Shown here piece by piece: positions 26,794-33,823 of a stretch of DNA of 49,617 bases (position 1 is the first letter of the stretch; each line of letters opens with the position of its first letter). A model generated the notes under the pieces. It did no database searches, was not told where the DNA came from, and saw only the letters and a list, made by a program, of their open reading frames with translations. The translations under genes and the position numbers were made by a program. The stretch spans positions 1 through 49,617 of IMG/VR virus record IMGVR_UViG_3300013772_000010. One strand, given 5' to 3'. The stretch comes from a virus.

Positions 26794-27426
26794 TTAATAT
26801 TTTAACTGTTTTATAAAATTGAATACTTCCGTTAAATGTTCTCCCTGTAGTATAAACCCATGTCCAAGCGGTTTGTCTTTTGGACGGAATTGATACTCTG
26901 ACGGGACTCCGTTTTTAAACTCTACTTTATGCATAGATCCATCCTGAGATTCATACACCTCTTCTTTGTAGTGCCTCTCAGATGTTTCTTTCATCTCAAA
27001 GGTTGGTGCAGTCATTTCTTTGTTGTACGCCTCAGTTTTCAGATTTTGTTCGTGCTGTAAAGGTTTCATTTTGTCTACAAGAGACTCCGTTTTACTGCCT
27101 GTGACTACCGACAAATCAGACACAGGAACGAGGTACTGTCCAGTCTTCTCATTCAGTTCGTAGATGGTAGCACAATCCTTACGATGTTTCCATACGTACA
27201 ATCTTCTACTTGAATCGAGGGGCGTATAATCCATCTTAACCATTTCCACATATACATCGTCTCCTTTTGATATTTCGGATGGATACAGTCCGATTACTTT
27301 TACATCTCCGCCATCGTGTAAATGTGGAAATTTGGCGCAGTAATAACCACCAGCAGGAATAATTGTTTCATGTAGTTTACGTAGTTCTTTAATGAGTTCT
27401 TGTCTTTCTTCCTTAGTCATTCGCAA
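26794..27426 (-). CDS. Hypothetical protein upstream of prs, 210 aa
   Basis: ATG 27426. The middle contains a small beta-barrel-like region (GGDVKVIGLYPSEISKGDDV... VYVEMVKMDYTPLDS) and a charged linker; the end is a hydrophobic helix (HLTEVFNFIKQLKY). It overlaps the upstream gene by 14 bases and is 4 bases from prs, so the three are one unit. Function not recognised. Confidence 0.55.
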   Translation of the reverse strand: MRMTKEERQELIKELRKLHETIIPAGGYYCAKFPHLHDGGDVKVIGLYPSEISKGDDVYVEMVKMDYTPLDSSRRLYVWKHRKDCATIYELNEKTGQYLVPVSDLSVVTGSKTESLVDKMKPLQHEQNLKTEAYNKEMTAPTFEMKETSERHYKEEVYESQDGSMHKVEFKNGVPSEYQFRPKDKPLGHGFILQGEHLTEVFNFIKQLKY

Positions 27427-27817
27427 CTCCTTTCTTCAAAGTTTCTGCGTACCCAAGATTATAACGAGGAGTGGCGTTGAGGTACATCTCCTGACTGCCA
27501 TTTATTTCATGCATAGCGCATACTCCTTCATAGTGTCCGAGGTCATTCTCAGTCTCCACCACAAAGATTTGGTGATGCATATTGCTTTTCTCATTTAGGA
27601 GAGTTATTACGTGTAGTACTTTTCCTTCTCCGGAAACAAACGTAGCGATCTCGTTAGTTGGTCCCGCGACATTACGTGTAAACTTAATTACGTCTCCTTC
27701 TTTAATGTGAGCGGTATCTGCTGGGAGACCTTTAAGTTCGCACGCGGCAGCTTGCTTCTCTCGCTGATACTCGCTGTGACAAGTGTTACATGTCCATTTG
27801 ATAATTTGTGTAGGCAT
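27413..27817 (-). CDS. Zinc-knuckle hypothetical protein, 134 aa
   Basis: ATG 27817. Near the N-terminus TCNTCHSEYQREKQAAAC gives a CxxC plus a later Cys, a possible zinc knuckle. The remainder is beta-rich (GDVIKFTRNVAG, QIFVVETEND). Probably a small regulatory or RNA-binding protein; no family recognised. Confidence 0.5.
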   Translation of the reverse strand: MPTQIIKWTCNTCHSEYQREKQAAACELKGLPADTAHIKEGDVIKFTRNVAGPTNEIATFVSGEGKVLHVITLLNEKSNMHHQIFVVETENDLGHYEGVCAMHEINGSQEMYLNATPRYNLGYAETLKKGVAND

Positions 27818-27838
27818 ATTGTTGGTTTTAGATTTTGT

Positions 27839-28066
27839 TTAACAATGATTACAAGGGTTAGTTATAATTTGCGCTACTATAATAAATATACAAACGCCTA
27901 CCACAATAGGTAGTACTAAGGCGAGTATCTTTCCCACTTTTTGCTGAGTACTTCCGTACTGAGTGTTATCATAAACTGCGCTAAGTCCAAGAAAATACAA
28001 CCATACAAGTAACATCAGTATGAATATAGAAAAGATAATAATTACTGCAATTTGAGCTGCGTTCAT
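27839..28066 (-). CDS. Small two-helix membrane protein, 75 aa
   Basis: Two clear membrane helices: IAVIIIFSIFILMLLVWLYF (residues 6-25) and LALVLPIVVGVCIFIIVAQI (about 48-67), joined by a short polar loop, with a C-terminal NPCNHC. It lies 4 bases downstream of the helicase gene. A membrane role in early infection, such as holin-like or exclusion activity, is possible but unsupported. Confidence 0.55.
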   Translation of the reverse strand: MNAAQIAVIIIFSIFILMLLVWLYFLGLSAVYDNTQYGSTQQKVGKILALVLPIVVGVCIFIIVAQIITNPCNHC

Positions 28067-28069
28067 GTT

Positions 28070-29212
28070 TTATTGTGTTTGTTGGTTTGTAAAAAGGTCA
28101 TTAGGTTTTAAATCCTTCATCTTCGCTTCATGTTGTTGTGGTAATGGTGCTGGGATTCTTTTGATGTTTGATGCGCTCATAACAGGAGGTTCTATCTCTG
28201 TAATGTTCATTGTAGCTCCATCAGCCTGCATGAATGTAAGTCGAGTATCCCCATTGCGGCATTTGATGTAATGCGCTGCTAATATCCCTTCATTGTCAAT
28301 TATAAAACCATTACTCCCATAGTAGCGTATATTCTTCAGACTGGGACGGTTCAAAATAATCACTATATCCCCTGCTTGAAACAAGCTATCAGAAGCGAAG
28401 ATGTCAGAGCTGGTAGGATAGTTCCCTTGTTTCCGATCTTCGTTTCTCTCAGGACGTTCTATATCCCGATTAAGCTGACTTAACACAAAGAAGATGATGG
28501 GGTATTTACGCTTTAAATACGTAAACATCTTGCTCATGCTGCTAATCATCTCCTCTTCGGTGCGGTCAAAAGAATCCCTCTTGAACAAACGGGTATGGTC
28601 AATTCCTATAAGGGTTTTTGTGTATTCCCCTGTTTCCTTGTTTTTGTTTACCTCCATATACTCCTCAACAATATCTTTGAACTCCAACGTGGTTGGGGAA
28701 TCTTCTATGGTATCAATACCAAAAGACTTGTCCAACACCCTCTTGTTAGCATGGTTGTAGCATTTCTTTAGTACCTCCATATCCAAAGGAGCATAAGAGC
28801 TACACAAGTCTTTATAGGAGGTCTGCGTAACCGATGAAAACTCTCTTATTGCTGTAACTTTAGCTTGCATTTCCAATTGTATATCCAGTATGTTGAATCT
28901 TTCTTCTGGATTAAACTCTTTAGCCCTGTTAAAGATTAAGTCTTTAAGGGTGCTTTTATAGGAACCCGGTCGCCCCGCAATAATAACAGTTGTTCCATAC
29001 TCAATTCCTGCTGCACCTGCCTCATTCATATTAGTAAAAGGAGTTTGAAAACTTTTTATTTCCCCCCGCATTCTGCCTCGTAAATATGCTAAAGCATCCC
29101 CGTAAGCCTGTTTTTTATCTTTCCATTTATATTGCTTTCCTTCCATACTTCCTTCCCATTGGGGGAGACAATTCCACAACCGAGGTGGAGTCTCTCGGTG
29201 TGGTATTATCAA
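28070..29212 (-). CDS. Replicative SF4 (DnaB-type) DNA helicase
   Basis: 380 residues from ATG 29212; ATG 29146 (MEGKQYKWKDKK), preceded by GGAAGGAAG, is a more natural start and gives 358 residues. Walker A is GRPGSYKST after VIIA, Walker B-type LIGIDHTRLF follows, then FFVLSQLNRDIERPERN, the DnaB motif with Gln and Arg finger-like residues. Only the RecA-like core is present; no DnaB N-terminal domain. It unwinds DNA ahead of the polymerase and works with the primase. The leader (29213-29326) holds two palindromes and one copy of the 12-mer AAAGTAGTAAAA. Confidence 0.85.
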   Translation of the reverse strand: MIIPHRETPPRLWNCLPQWEGSMEGKQYKWKDKKQAYGDALAYLRGRMRGEIKSFQTPFTNMNEAGAAGIEYGTTVIIAGRPGSYKSTLKDLIFNRAKEFNPEERFNILDIQLEMQAKVTAIREFSSVTQTSYKDLCSSYAPLDMEVLKKCYNHANKRVLDKSFGIDTIEDSPTTLEFKDIVEEYMEVNKNKETGEYTKTLIGIDHTRLFKRDSFDRTEEEMISSMSKMFTYLKRKYPIIFFVLSQLNRDIERPERNEDRKQGNYPTSSDIFASDSLFQAGDIVIILNRPSLKNIRYYGSNGFIIDNEGILAAHYIKCRNGDTRLTFMQADGATMNITEIEPPVMSASNIKRIPAPLPQQHEAKMKDLKPNDLFTNQQTQ

Positions 29213-29240
29213 TAAATTGTTTTTTGTTTCTTCCGAGACG

Positions 29241-29252
29241 AAAGTAGTAAAA
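29241..29252 (-). promoter_or_regulatory. Copy 1 of 12-mer AAAGTAGTAAAA, in helicase leader
   Basis: Exact intergenic copy of the 12-mer found four times in the window. Here it lies inside an inverted repeat, GAAAGT (29240-29245) and ACTTTC (29252-29257), next to a second palindrome ACGG-ATAA-CCGT (29262-29273). It is 29 bases upstream of the ATG at 29212. Likely a promoter or operator element. Confidence 0.5.
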
Positions 29253-29326
29253 CTTTCTGTTACGGATAACCGTTGTTTAAAAATAAAACCATCAAGTTAT
29301 AAACAGGCGGTTATATTAAACAATCG

Positions 29327-29560
29327 CTACTTTCCTCTTACTATTTTTATGACAAATCGAGCAGCATCGAATAACAACTCTATCAGTACGTACTTCAAGA
29401 GGGTTATCTCCACGATGAACCGGTCTATTACCATAAATAGTAGGATTCCCAATAAGAATCTTAGCAGTAAAAATTGCAGCATCCTTGTGGTTACGAGTGG
29501 TGCATCGGGGTTGGTCTTTTTATCCAACTCCATAATTAAATTATTCCAGATTTTTTTCAT
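29327..29560 (-). CDS. Small membrane protein, 77 aa
   Basis: ATG 29560. Two hydrophobic segments, FLLLRFLLGILLFMVI (residues 30-45) and LLKYVLIELLFDAARFVI (about 54-71), follow a polar N-terminus. Located upstream of the helicase leader. A 161-codon plus-strand frame covers the same bases but lacks any coding look. Function unknown. Confidence 0.5.
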   Translation of the reverse strand: MKKIWNNLIMELDKKTNPDAPLVTTRMLQFLLLRFLLGILLFMVIDRFIVEITLLKYVLIELLFDAARFVIKIVRGK

Positions 29561-29608
29561 ATTCGTCGTTTTATACGAGGTTTACTCCCGTAAGTTACAC
29601 AATTTTTT

Positions 29609-29872
29609 TCATTTTTTCTTTTTATACGGTCTCGTCTGTTTTACACCTAACTTGTATGCCTCGATTGCCTCCTGTTTAGCTTTAAATACTCCAAGATATT
29701 GAGCTTTTCCTTGAATGGTTCCTCGTGCTAAGAACCCATGAGGTGTTTTTTTAATTCCAATGTGTTCGGACTTACGTTTTACGCTTCCTTGGTTGTTCCA
29801 ATAATGGTCTACATTTTCATTATACAACACGCTCTTGAAAGTGGTTATCGACCCTGTTTCCCAAATCCCCAT
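29609..29872 (-). CDS. AP2-domain DNA-binding protein
   Basis: 87 residues. The C-terminal half (HIGIKKTPHGFLARGTIQ, GKAQYLGVFKAKQEAIEAYK) is an AP2-type three-stranded sheet plus helix. These domains usually sit behind HNH nucleases; here the nuclease is absent, leaving only the DNA-binding part. The start ATG 29872 lies inside the preceding gene (53-base overlap), so the first residues may not be genuine. It may be a degraded mobile gene now serving as a regulator. Confidence 0.55.
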   Translation of the reverse strand: MGIWETGSITTFKSVLYNENVDHYWNNQGSVKRKSEHIGIKKTPHGFLARGTIQGKAQYLGVFKAKQEAIEAYKLGVKQTRPYKKKK

Positions 29873-30404
29873 CCAATATGCGTTGGTAATACTCTACCAG
29901 TTCTGACTCAAAAGATTTGTCCTGCATTTGTTTTCTAATTAGGTACTTGACACGGCGAGCATATTTGTAATTCTCCTGCATCATATCGTTCCAGTACATC
30001 TCCCCTGCCTGCATAATTATATCCCAGTTATTGTGTGTAGGATAGTTTTTAAAGAGCCATTGAAACGCGGACTCTACTTCTTTTATGTTGCATCGTAAAT
30101 ACTTCCCGGAGCCTCCTTTAATTGCAGGGGCGAGTGTGTTAAACTCTAACACTTTGTCAGCAGGAATATCAATCGTTATTTTCTTCTTCGCGGGCTTTGC
30201 AAATAGTGCATCTACCGCTTGTAGCATCTCTTGTTCTTGTGGAGTTAAGGGATGTCCCAAAACAAAACAATCGTATGCAAAGCGAAGATCTCGTTCTGTT
30301 ACTTTGTGTTTTTCCAACACACTATAAAGCATCAATATTCCGGTATACGATCCATTCAACTTCGTTTTTAATTCGCTGGTAAGTTTCTTTTTCTCTTCCT
30401 TCAT
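29820..30404 (-). CDS. Hypothetical helical protein, 194 aa
   Basis: ATG 30404 lies 83 bases inside the upstream gene in another frame; an internal ATG at 30332 (MLYSVLEKHKVTERDLRF) would shrink the overlap. Largely helical, with a beta segment KKITIDIPADKVLEF in the middle and KYARRVKYLIRKQMQD near the end. It is located next to the DnaA-like gene and may be a replication-initiation partner. No family recognised. Confidence 0.55.
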   Translation of the reverse strand: MKEEKKKLTSELKTKLNGSYTGILMLYSVLEKHKVTERDLRFAYDCFVLGHPLTPQEQEMLQAVDALFAKPAKKKITIDIPADKVLEFNTLAPAIKGGSGKYLRCNIKEVESAFQWLFKNYPTHNNWDIIMQAGEMYWNDMMQENYKYARRVKYLIRKQMQDKSFESELVEYYQRILDGDLGNRVDNHFQERVV

Positions 30405-30789
30405 TTTGTATTAATTTTTTTATTTTTCCTAATCCATAGCCCACACTGGGAGAGTTCTTTTTTATATAGCGAGCCACTCTACTGTTCGTATATCCCACTT
30501 CCTTTGTTAATAAATAGTAACACCATCTACACAGCAAAACGTTCTCATCAGATTGTCCTTCCGTCTTTATCCCTAATTCATACTGCAAATCCGTTAACGT
30601 GTTTAAAACGTTATTCGCAGCAGTAACATAAAAGTCAAGGGGGATTAGTTTGGTAGTTATTGCAGGAACCTCTATCTTGTATTTCGTGACAAGCTCGATC
30701 CCAAATTTTTCTCTGAACCTTTCTCTGACCCCAAGCAGATACCTGTCGATCTCTCGTTTCTTTTCTTCCTCTTCTGATAAGTCTTCCAT
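30322..30789 (-). CDS. DnaA domain IV-like putative replication initiator or regulator
   Basis: 155 residues. From residue ~88 the pattern LCRWCYYLLTKEVGYTNSRV, ARYIKKNSPSV, GYGLGKIKKLIQ follows the layout of DnaA domain IV (membrane/helix, then helix-turn-helix, basic recognition helix and the closing helix), though the exact DnaA signature is not kept. The N-terminal half is helical and charged, without an ATPase. It could bind an origin or regulate transcription. It lies at the head of the helicase group. Confidence 0.5.
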   Translation of the reverse strand: MEDLSEEEEKKREIDRYLLGVRERFREKFGIELVTKYKIEVPAITTKLIPLDFYVTAANNVLNTLTDLQYELGIKTEGQSDENVLLCRWCYYLLTKEVGYTNSRVARYIKKNSPSVGYGLGKIKKLIQNEGREKETYQRIKNEVEWIVYRNIDAL

Positions 30790-30804
30790 ACCTCCGAGTT
30801 TTTG

Positions 30805-31050
30805 TTAATGATCAAAATAATATTCGATGCTTTCTTTCGCAGTTAAACCTTCATTAAACCAGTCCCGCCAGCGTCTTTCCGGTAGATTATAGAAATAATC
30901 AGAAGCAAAACCCCTGCGGATAAATTCTGATTGCACCTCTTCTTTAAATTCGCGGAAATTTTTCGGAGGCTTTAGAGATTTGATAAACAGAATTGCTCCT
31001 ATTGCGACCCCTAAAATAAAAATTCCAAATAAAATAACTTGTAGATCCAT
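30805..31050 (-). CDS. Single-pass membrane protein, 81 aa
   Basis: N-terminal hydrophobic helix VILFGIFILGVAIGAILFI (residues 5-23) followed by a charged cytoplasmic tail with several aromatic residues (ASDYFYNLPERRWRDWF). No lipobox. Function unknown. Confidence 0.5.
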   Translation of the reverse strand: MDLQVILFGIFILGVAIGAILFIKSLKPPKNFREFKEEVQSEFIRRGFASDYFYNLPERRWRDWFNEGLTAKESIEYYFDH

Positions 31051-31062
31051 AGTTGTAGTTTT

Positions 31063-31317
31063 TTAATCGGTTCGTTCATTACTTAATTCCGTTAGCGCCA
31101 ACGCACTTACATTTAGTCTATGTCTTAGGATAATCTCCTGCGCTTCCGAGGTTCCCTGCTCGGTGCAGACTAATACAAGTTCACGGTGCATCTCCTGCAA
31201 ACGGAGACTACTGTCAGCCGCTAAGAGCGCCATTTGGTTTTTGTGGACTTGCTCTGCCCAAATGTATCCTAAGATAACACCTATTATGATTCCTATAATT
31301 CCAAAGACTATCTCCAT
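31063..31317 (-). CDS. Single-pass membrane protein, 84 aa
   Basis: N-terminal helix IVFGIIGIIIGVILGYIW (residues 3-20), then a helical polar region with one Cys (LVLVCTEQGTSEAQE). It overlaps the upstream gene by 10 bases. Together with its neighbour it forms a pair of small membrane genes next to the lysis-side promoters. Confidence 0.5.
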   Translation of the reverse strand: MEIVFGIIGIIIGVILGYIWAEQVHKNQMALLAADSSLRLQEMHRELVLVCTEQGTSEAQEIILRHRLNVSALALTELSNERTD

Positions 31318-31586
31318 TTGCTTCCTTTTTCTTCACATTGTGTAGCGAATTCGTAGTTATCCATCCACTCCGGGATTAACCGGTCGTGAGCATATCCTTC
31401 TCCTGCAATGATTCTATTCCCCTCTATGTAGCAGATCTGACGGTAGAGGGGATGACTTGCCTGTCTGTGGGCAAGAACATATTCCGTTTTTGGTACAACC
31501 AGTACGTGTTCGCCGGTTGGAGTCTTTACTCCTATGAGCACCTTGTTCTCAGGATACTCCGCTATTATCATTCTACTTTCGTCCAT
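31308..31586 (-). CDS. Hypothetical protein, 92 aa, first gene of its leftward transcript
   Basis: ATG 31586. Beta-rich start (MIIAEYPENKVLIGVKTP, HVLVVPKTEYVLAHRQ), acidic end. The promoter at 31627-31596 (minus) lies directly upstream, so this gene opens an operon reading into the DnaA-like and helicase genes. Function unknown. Confidence 0.55.
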   Translation of the reverse strand: MDESRMIIAEYPENKVLIGVKTPTGEHVLVVPKTEYVLAHRQASHPLYRQICYIEGNRIIAGEGYAHDRLIPEWMDNYEFATQCEEKGSKWR

Positions 31587-31591
31587 ACTTT

Positions 31592-31623
31592 TTTGCTAAT
31601 TTATGATTTTTCTTATATATTTA
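31592..31623 (+). promoter_or_regulatory. Rightward promoter of lysis cassette
   Basis: TTTG at 31592-31595, a 20-base spacer, then TATATTTA at 31616-31623, one base from the Bacteroidota -7 consensus TAnnTTTG. Transcription would start near 31630, about 15 bases before ATG 31645. The spacer matches the usual 19-21 bases. It overlaps a leftward promoter. Confidence 0.6.
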
Positions 31624-31627
31624 CAAC
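31596..31627 (-). promoter_or_regulatory. Leftward promoter overlapping the lysis promoter
   Basis: On the minus strand GTTG (31627-31624), 20 bases, then TAAATTAG (31603-31596), seven of eight matches to TAnnTTTG. Start point would be near 31590, only a few bases upstream of ATG 31586, so the transcript is almost leaderless. Its -33 and -7 boxes interlock with those of the rightward promoter. Confidence 0.5.
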
Positions 31628-31644
31628 ACTTTTAAAAACTCCAC

Positions 31645-31902
31645 ATGTCAAAATTAACATTCTTCATCAATAATTTCCTTGGGGCGCTCCGAGATCTTCC
31701 GGGAAGCATGTCAGTTAAGAAACTTGTCGCAATCCTTATTGGTTGGGTATATGCAATTACTTCCATCCGATTCACTACTGCGGAAAACTTAGTTGCGGTT
31801 CTTACCGTTCATGCAGGCTTGATCACGGCGTTACTTGTTACCCACGCAATCTACAAGACGAAGAACCCTACTGATCCTACTGTAACAACTCCGGCACCAT
31901 AA
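31645..31902 (+). CDS. Holin-like small membrane protein
   Basis: 85 residues with two hydrophobic segments, KKLVAILIGWVYAITSI (about 25-41) and LVAVLTVHAGLITALLVTHAI (about 49-69), and a polar C-terminus (KTKNPTDPTVTTPAP). Size, topology and its position first in a plus-strand cassette before two spanin-like genes suggest a holin. It overlaps the next start by one base (TAATG). No endolysin lies in the cassette. Confidence 0.55.
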   Translation: MSKLTFFINNFLGALRDLPGSMSVKKLVAILIGWVYAITSIRFTTAENLVAVLTVHAGLITALLVTHAIYKTKNPTDPTVTTPAP

Positions 31903-32255
31903 TGTTCCACATCATCTACGCTCTCTGGACAACACACAAACGCACCTTAATTTTAGGTGGATTGGAAACTGCTTTGATTGTAGGACTCTTTGCTTATATC
32001 ATTATCCGGGAACCGGCGCCCGTACTTAAAGTTCAGGATATTGAGAAACCTCTCCGTGACAGTATCGCCACGATTATGAAACAATACGTAGCAATCGAGC
32101 AGGATAAGGTTCGTCTTGCGCACACCAACGACTCTCTAATTGACTTAAAGACCAATATTCAAATTGTTTACACAACTAAAATAAAATACCTTGAAAAAGC
32201 CCCTCTTGACACTGTCGCTGCTTACGTCCATCGTGAGCTTGCACGCACAAACTAA
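31902..32255 (+). CDS. Inner-membrane spanin-like protein (Rz type)
   Basis: 117 residues: short cytoplasmic start, one membrane helix (LILGGLETALIVGLFAYIII, residues 15-34), then a periplasmic charged helical region with repeated polar heptads. This fits the inner-membrane component of a two-part spanin. The following gene begins inside it in another frame, like Rz/Rz1 nesting. Called from architecture, not sequence identity. Confidence 0.5.
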   Translation: MFHIIYALWTTHKRTLILGGLETALIVGLFAYIIIREPAPVLKVQDIEKPLRDSIATIMKQYVAIEQDKVRLAHTNDSLIDLKTNIQIVYTTKIKYLEKAPLDTVAAYVHRELARTN

Positions 32256-32592
32256 AGTAGTCCCTGATTCGATGCAGTGCTTTTCTCCGCAAGAAACGAG
32301 GAAAGTGGCGATCACTATCCTGCAAAACAAGGAGTGTCAATCCTTACTTGCTGTTACGAATAAGCAACTCGGAATCAAGATGGAGTTACTCGCGGACGAC
32401 GATGCACAATTAATTCTCCTGAACAAAGTCAGCAAGGATAAGGACCTAATTATCGACAATAAAAACAAAGAACTAACTGAGCAAGGCAAGCTGTTAAAAA
32501 AGGAAATCCGACATAAGAAGATGTGGAAATTCCTGACGGTCACTTCTACTGTGGTGTTTGGGGTACTTCTTGTGATTGTGGCGGTAAAATAG
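32191..32592 (+). CDS. Spanin-like / envelope protein with signal peptide and C-terminal membrane helix
   Basis: 133 residues. MKKPLLTLSLLTSIVSLHAQ is a classical signal peptide with cleavage after HA. A coiled-coil body (KVSKDKDLIIDNKNKELTEQ) follows, then a C-terminal helix LTVTSTVVFGVLLVIVAVK. It starts 65 bases inside the preceding gene in another frame. It could be the partner spanin or a unimolecular spanin. Its last 47 bases overlap the convergent gene 32546-32797. Confidence 0.55.
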   Translation: MKKPLLTLSLLTSIVSLHAQTKVVPDSMQCFSPQETRKVAITILQNKECQSLLAVTNKQLGIKMELLADDDAQLILLNKVSKDKDLIIDNKNKELTEQGKLLKKEIRHKKMWKFLTVTSTVVFGVLLVIVAVK

Positions 32593-32797
32593 AAAACCTA
32601 TTCCACTCCTCATCCGTAATAGCACGGTATCCTTGCAACGCATTATAAGGAATCCGCGTTACTCCGCTATCCAATGCTACAAAGAAATATCGCTTATAAC
32701 AATCTCTCATGCTTATATACGCTTTTCCTCCGTGCTTAACTACGCATCGGGATAGTGCAGGAGGATCTGTAAGTGTTACTTGGTTGTAATTTACCAT
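32546..32797 (-). CDS. Hypothetical protein, 83 aa, overlapping spanin gene tail
   Basis: ATG 32797. Contains MRDCYKRYFFVALDSGVTRI, a small beta-rich module, and a Pro/Gln-rich tail. The tail is antisense to the spanin-like gene for 47 bases, so convergent transcripts would form double-stranded RNA. It overlaps the UDG homologue by 7 bases. Function unknown. Confidence 0.5.
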   Translation of the reverse strand: MVNYNQVTLTDPPALSRCVVKHGGKAYISMRDCYKRYFFVALDSGVTRIPYNALQGYRAITDEEWNRFSILPPQSQEVPQTPQ

Positions 32798-33486
32798 GCG
32801 ATTGGTTTTTTATTTTTTTTAATTAGCTCCATGTTCGTTAAATTAAAGATATTGGTGCCCCAATTAGCGGGGTAATTTTTATTAGGGATTCCTACTTTAA
32901 AAATTACACTGTCAGGATGCAACCTGTCTGCCCAATGGTGTACCGACTCGCCGATGAAAACGAACACGCAGTCTTTAAGGTCATGTCGAAATACATCAAA
33001 CAGTGTATTGTTCCAACTCTTCCATAATTCCACATGCGCCCTCTTGACGTCGATAGTTGTCGTTAATTCGGAGGTAAGCAGGAGAACTCCTTGTTCTGCC
33101 CAGTGATCCAAACTATTTCGAGGCTTACTTCCGGGAATAGTTGCTACTAACTCGGTGTGAATTGCTTTTAATTGGTTGTCTGCGCGGTTCCTTCCTGAAC
33201 AGTCATAGGCTAATCCGGTATGTCTCCCCACAAAGGGCGCTAATTCCTCACAGTACCAAATTACCTTAGTCTGCTCAAACGGACATTCCAAAAAGCAACG
33301 GAACATATTCCTGAAAATAGGGGTTACGCGGTACCCGTTCTGTATGTCGTCAAGAAGGGTTTGTAGTACTTTATCGAATTCCCCGCTGCCGAGGTACATA
33401 CGTAGTTTTAACCACCACTCTGTGGACCGGAGGGGAGTCAGAATAGCCTGCTTTAGTTGCGCTACGGTAGGTGTTTTTACTTCCAT
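32791..33486 (-). CDS. Uracil-DNA glycosylase homologue lacking catalytic residues
   Basis: 231 residues from ATG 33486 (MEVKTPTVAQ); an upstream in-frame ATG at 33516 would overlap the divergent promoter. Residues 73-231 follow E. coli UDG closely: TKVIWYCEELAPF (GQDPYH position), HTGLAYD, SLDHWAEQGVLLL, ELWKSWNNTL, VFVFIGESVHHWA and a FNLTNMELIKKNKKPIAW end. Key residues differ: the GQDPYH loop is CEELAP (E81 in place of D64), the uracil-reading Asn is T138, and the HPSPLS His is I200. Normal uracil excision is therefore unlikely. It may bind modified bases, block host UDG or act as a decoy. Confidence 0.75.
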   Translation of the reverse strand: MEVKTPTVAQLKQAILTPLRSTEWWLKLRMYLGSGEFDKVLQTLLDDIQNGYRVTPIFRNMFRCFLECPFEQTKVIWYCEELAPFVGRHTGLAYDCSGRNRADNQLKAIHTELVATIPGSKPRNSLDHWAEQGVLLLTSELTTTIDVKRAHVELWKSWNNTLFDVFRHDLKDCVFVFIGESVHHWADRLHPDSVIFKVGIPNKNYPANWGTNIFNLTNMELIKKNKKPIAW

Positions 33487-33495
33487 ATTATTTAT

Positions 33496-33503
33496 TAAAT
33501 TTG
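33496..33503 (+). promoter_or_regulatory. -7 box TAAATTTG, near-leaderless
   Basis: TAAATTTG is a perfect match to the Bacteroidota -7 consensus TAnnTTTG and ends 5 bases before ATG 33509, so the transcript would be leaderless or nearly so. No convincing TTTG -33 box is present 19-21 bases upstream; only a T-run. It lies in the 22-base gap between divergent starts. Confidence 0.4.
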
Positions 33504-33508
33504 TAACC

Positions 33509-33823
33509 ATGAGCAACGAAGTTAAAAAACCAAATCAGATAGAAATTTTTCCAATCGAAAATATTTGCAGCCTCGAAATCAGCGGCGGAATGTCAGCAAG
33601 GTTAATCCAATTATTCAATTACCATGCGTCCATTCATCAGATAATCGCAGGAATGTCCCAAGAGGAAAGTCTTAAAAAGTTCGCTGAGGCAGGTGAAGAA
33701 ATAAAGAACAAGGACGTTAAATCCAGCTATGCCTACCACCTCGAAACTCTTCTTGTGCTTATTAAGAGTACGGAGGATTCTGCGAGAAGTCAAGGAAAAT
33801 TGTCATTCGTAGACCCCCCCTAA
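33509..33823 (+). CDS. Lone plus-strand hypothetical protein, 104 aa
   Basis: ATG 33509 (MSNEVKKPNQIEIFPIENI); an upstream in-frame ATG at 33344 lies within the antisense UDG gene and is unlikely. Mixed alpha/beta, with SSYAYHLETLLVLIKSTED near the end. It is the only single rightward gene inside the leftward block, has its own -7 box and ends 4 bases into the opposing gene. Function unknown. Confidence 0.55.
   Translation: MSNEVKKPNQIEIFPIENICSLEISGGMSARLIQLFNYHASIHQIIAGMSQEESLKKFAEAGEEIKNKDVKSSYAYHLETLLVLIKSTEDSARSQGKLSFVDPP

Noticed and set aside
29217-29702. 161-codon plus-strand open frame
   Set aside because: It runs antisense to two minus-strand genes with clear protein features and has Ser/Asn-rich composition of a shadow frame.
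31645-32592. Endolysin in the lysis cassette
   Set aside because: The three plus-strand genes are all small envelope proteins; no amidase, muramidase or peptidase motif was seen.
33344-33508. Upstream extension of the plus-strand gene at 33509
   Set aside because: The extension lies antisense to the UDG homologue's conserved N-terminus and has no promoter; ATG 33509 follows a -7 box.
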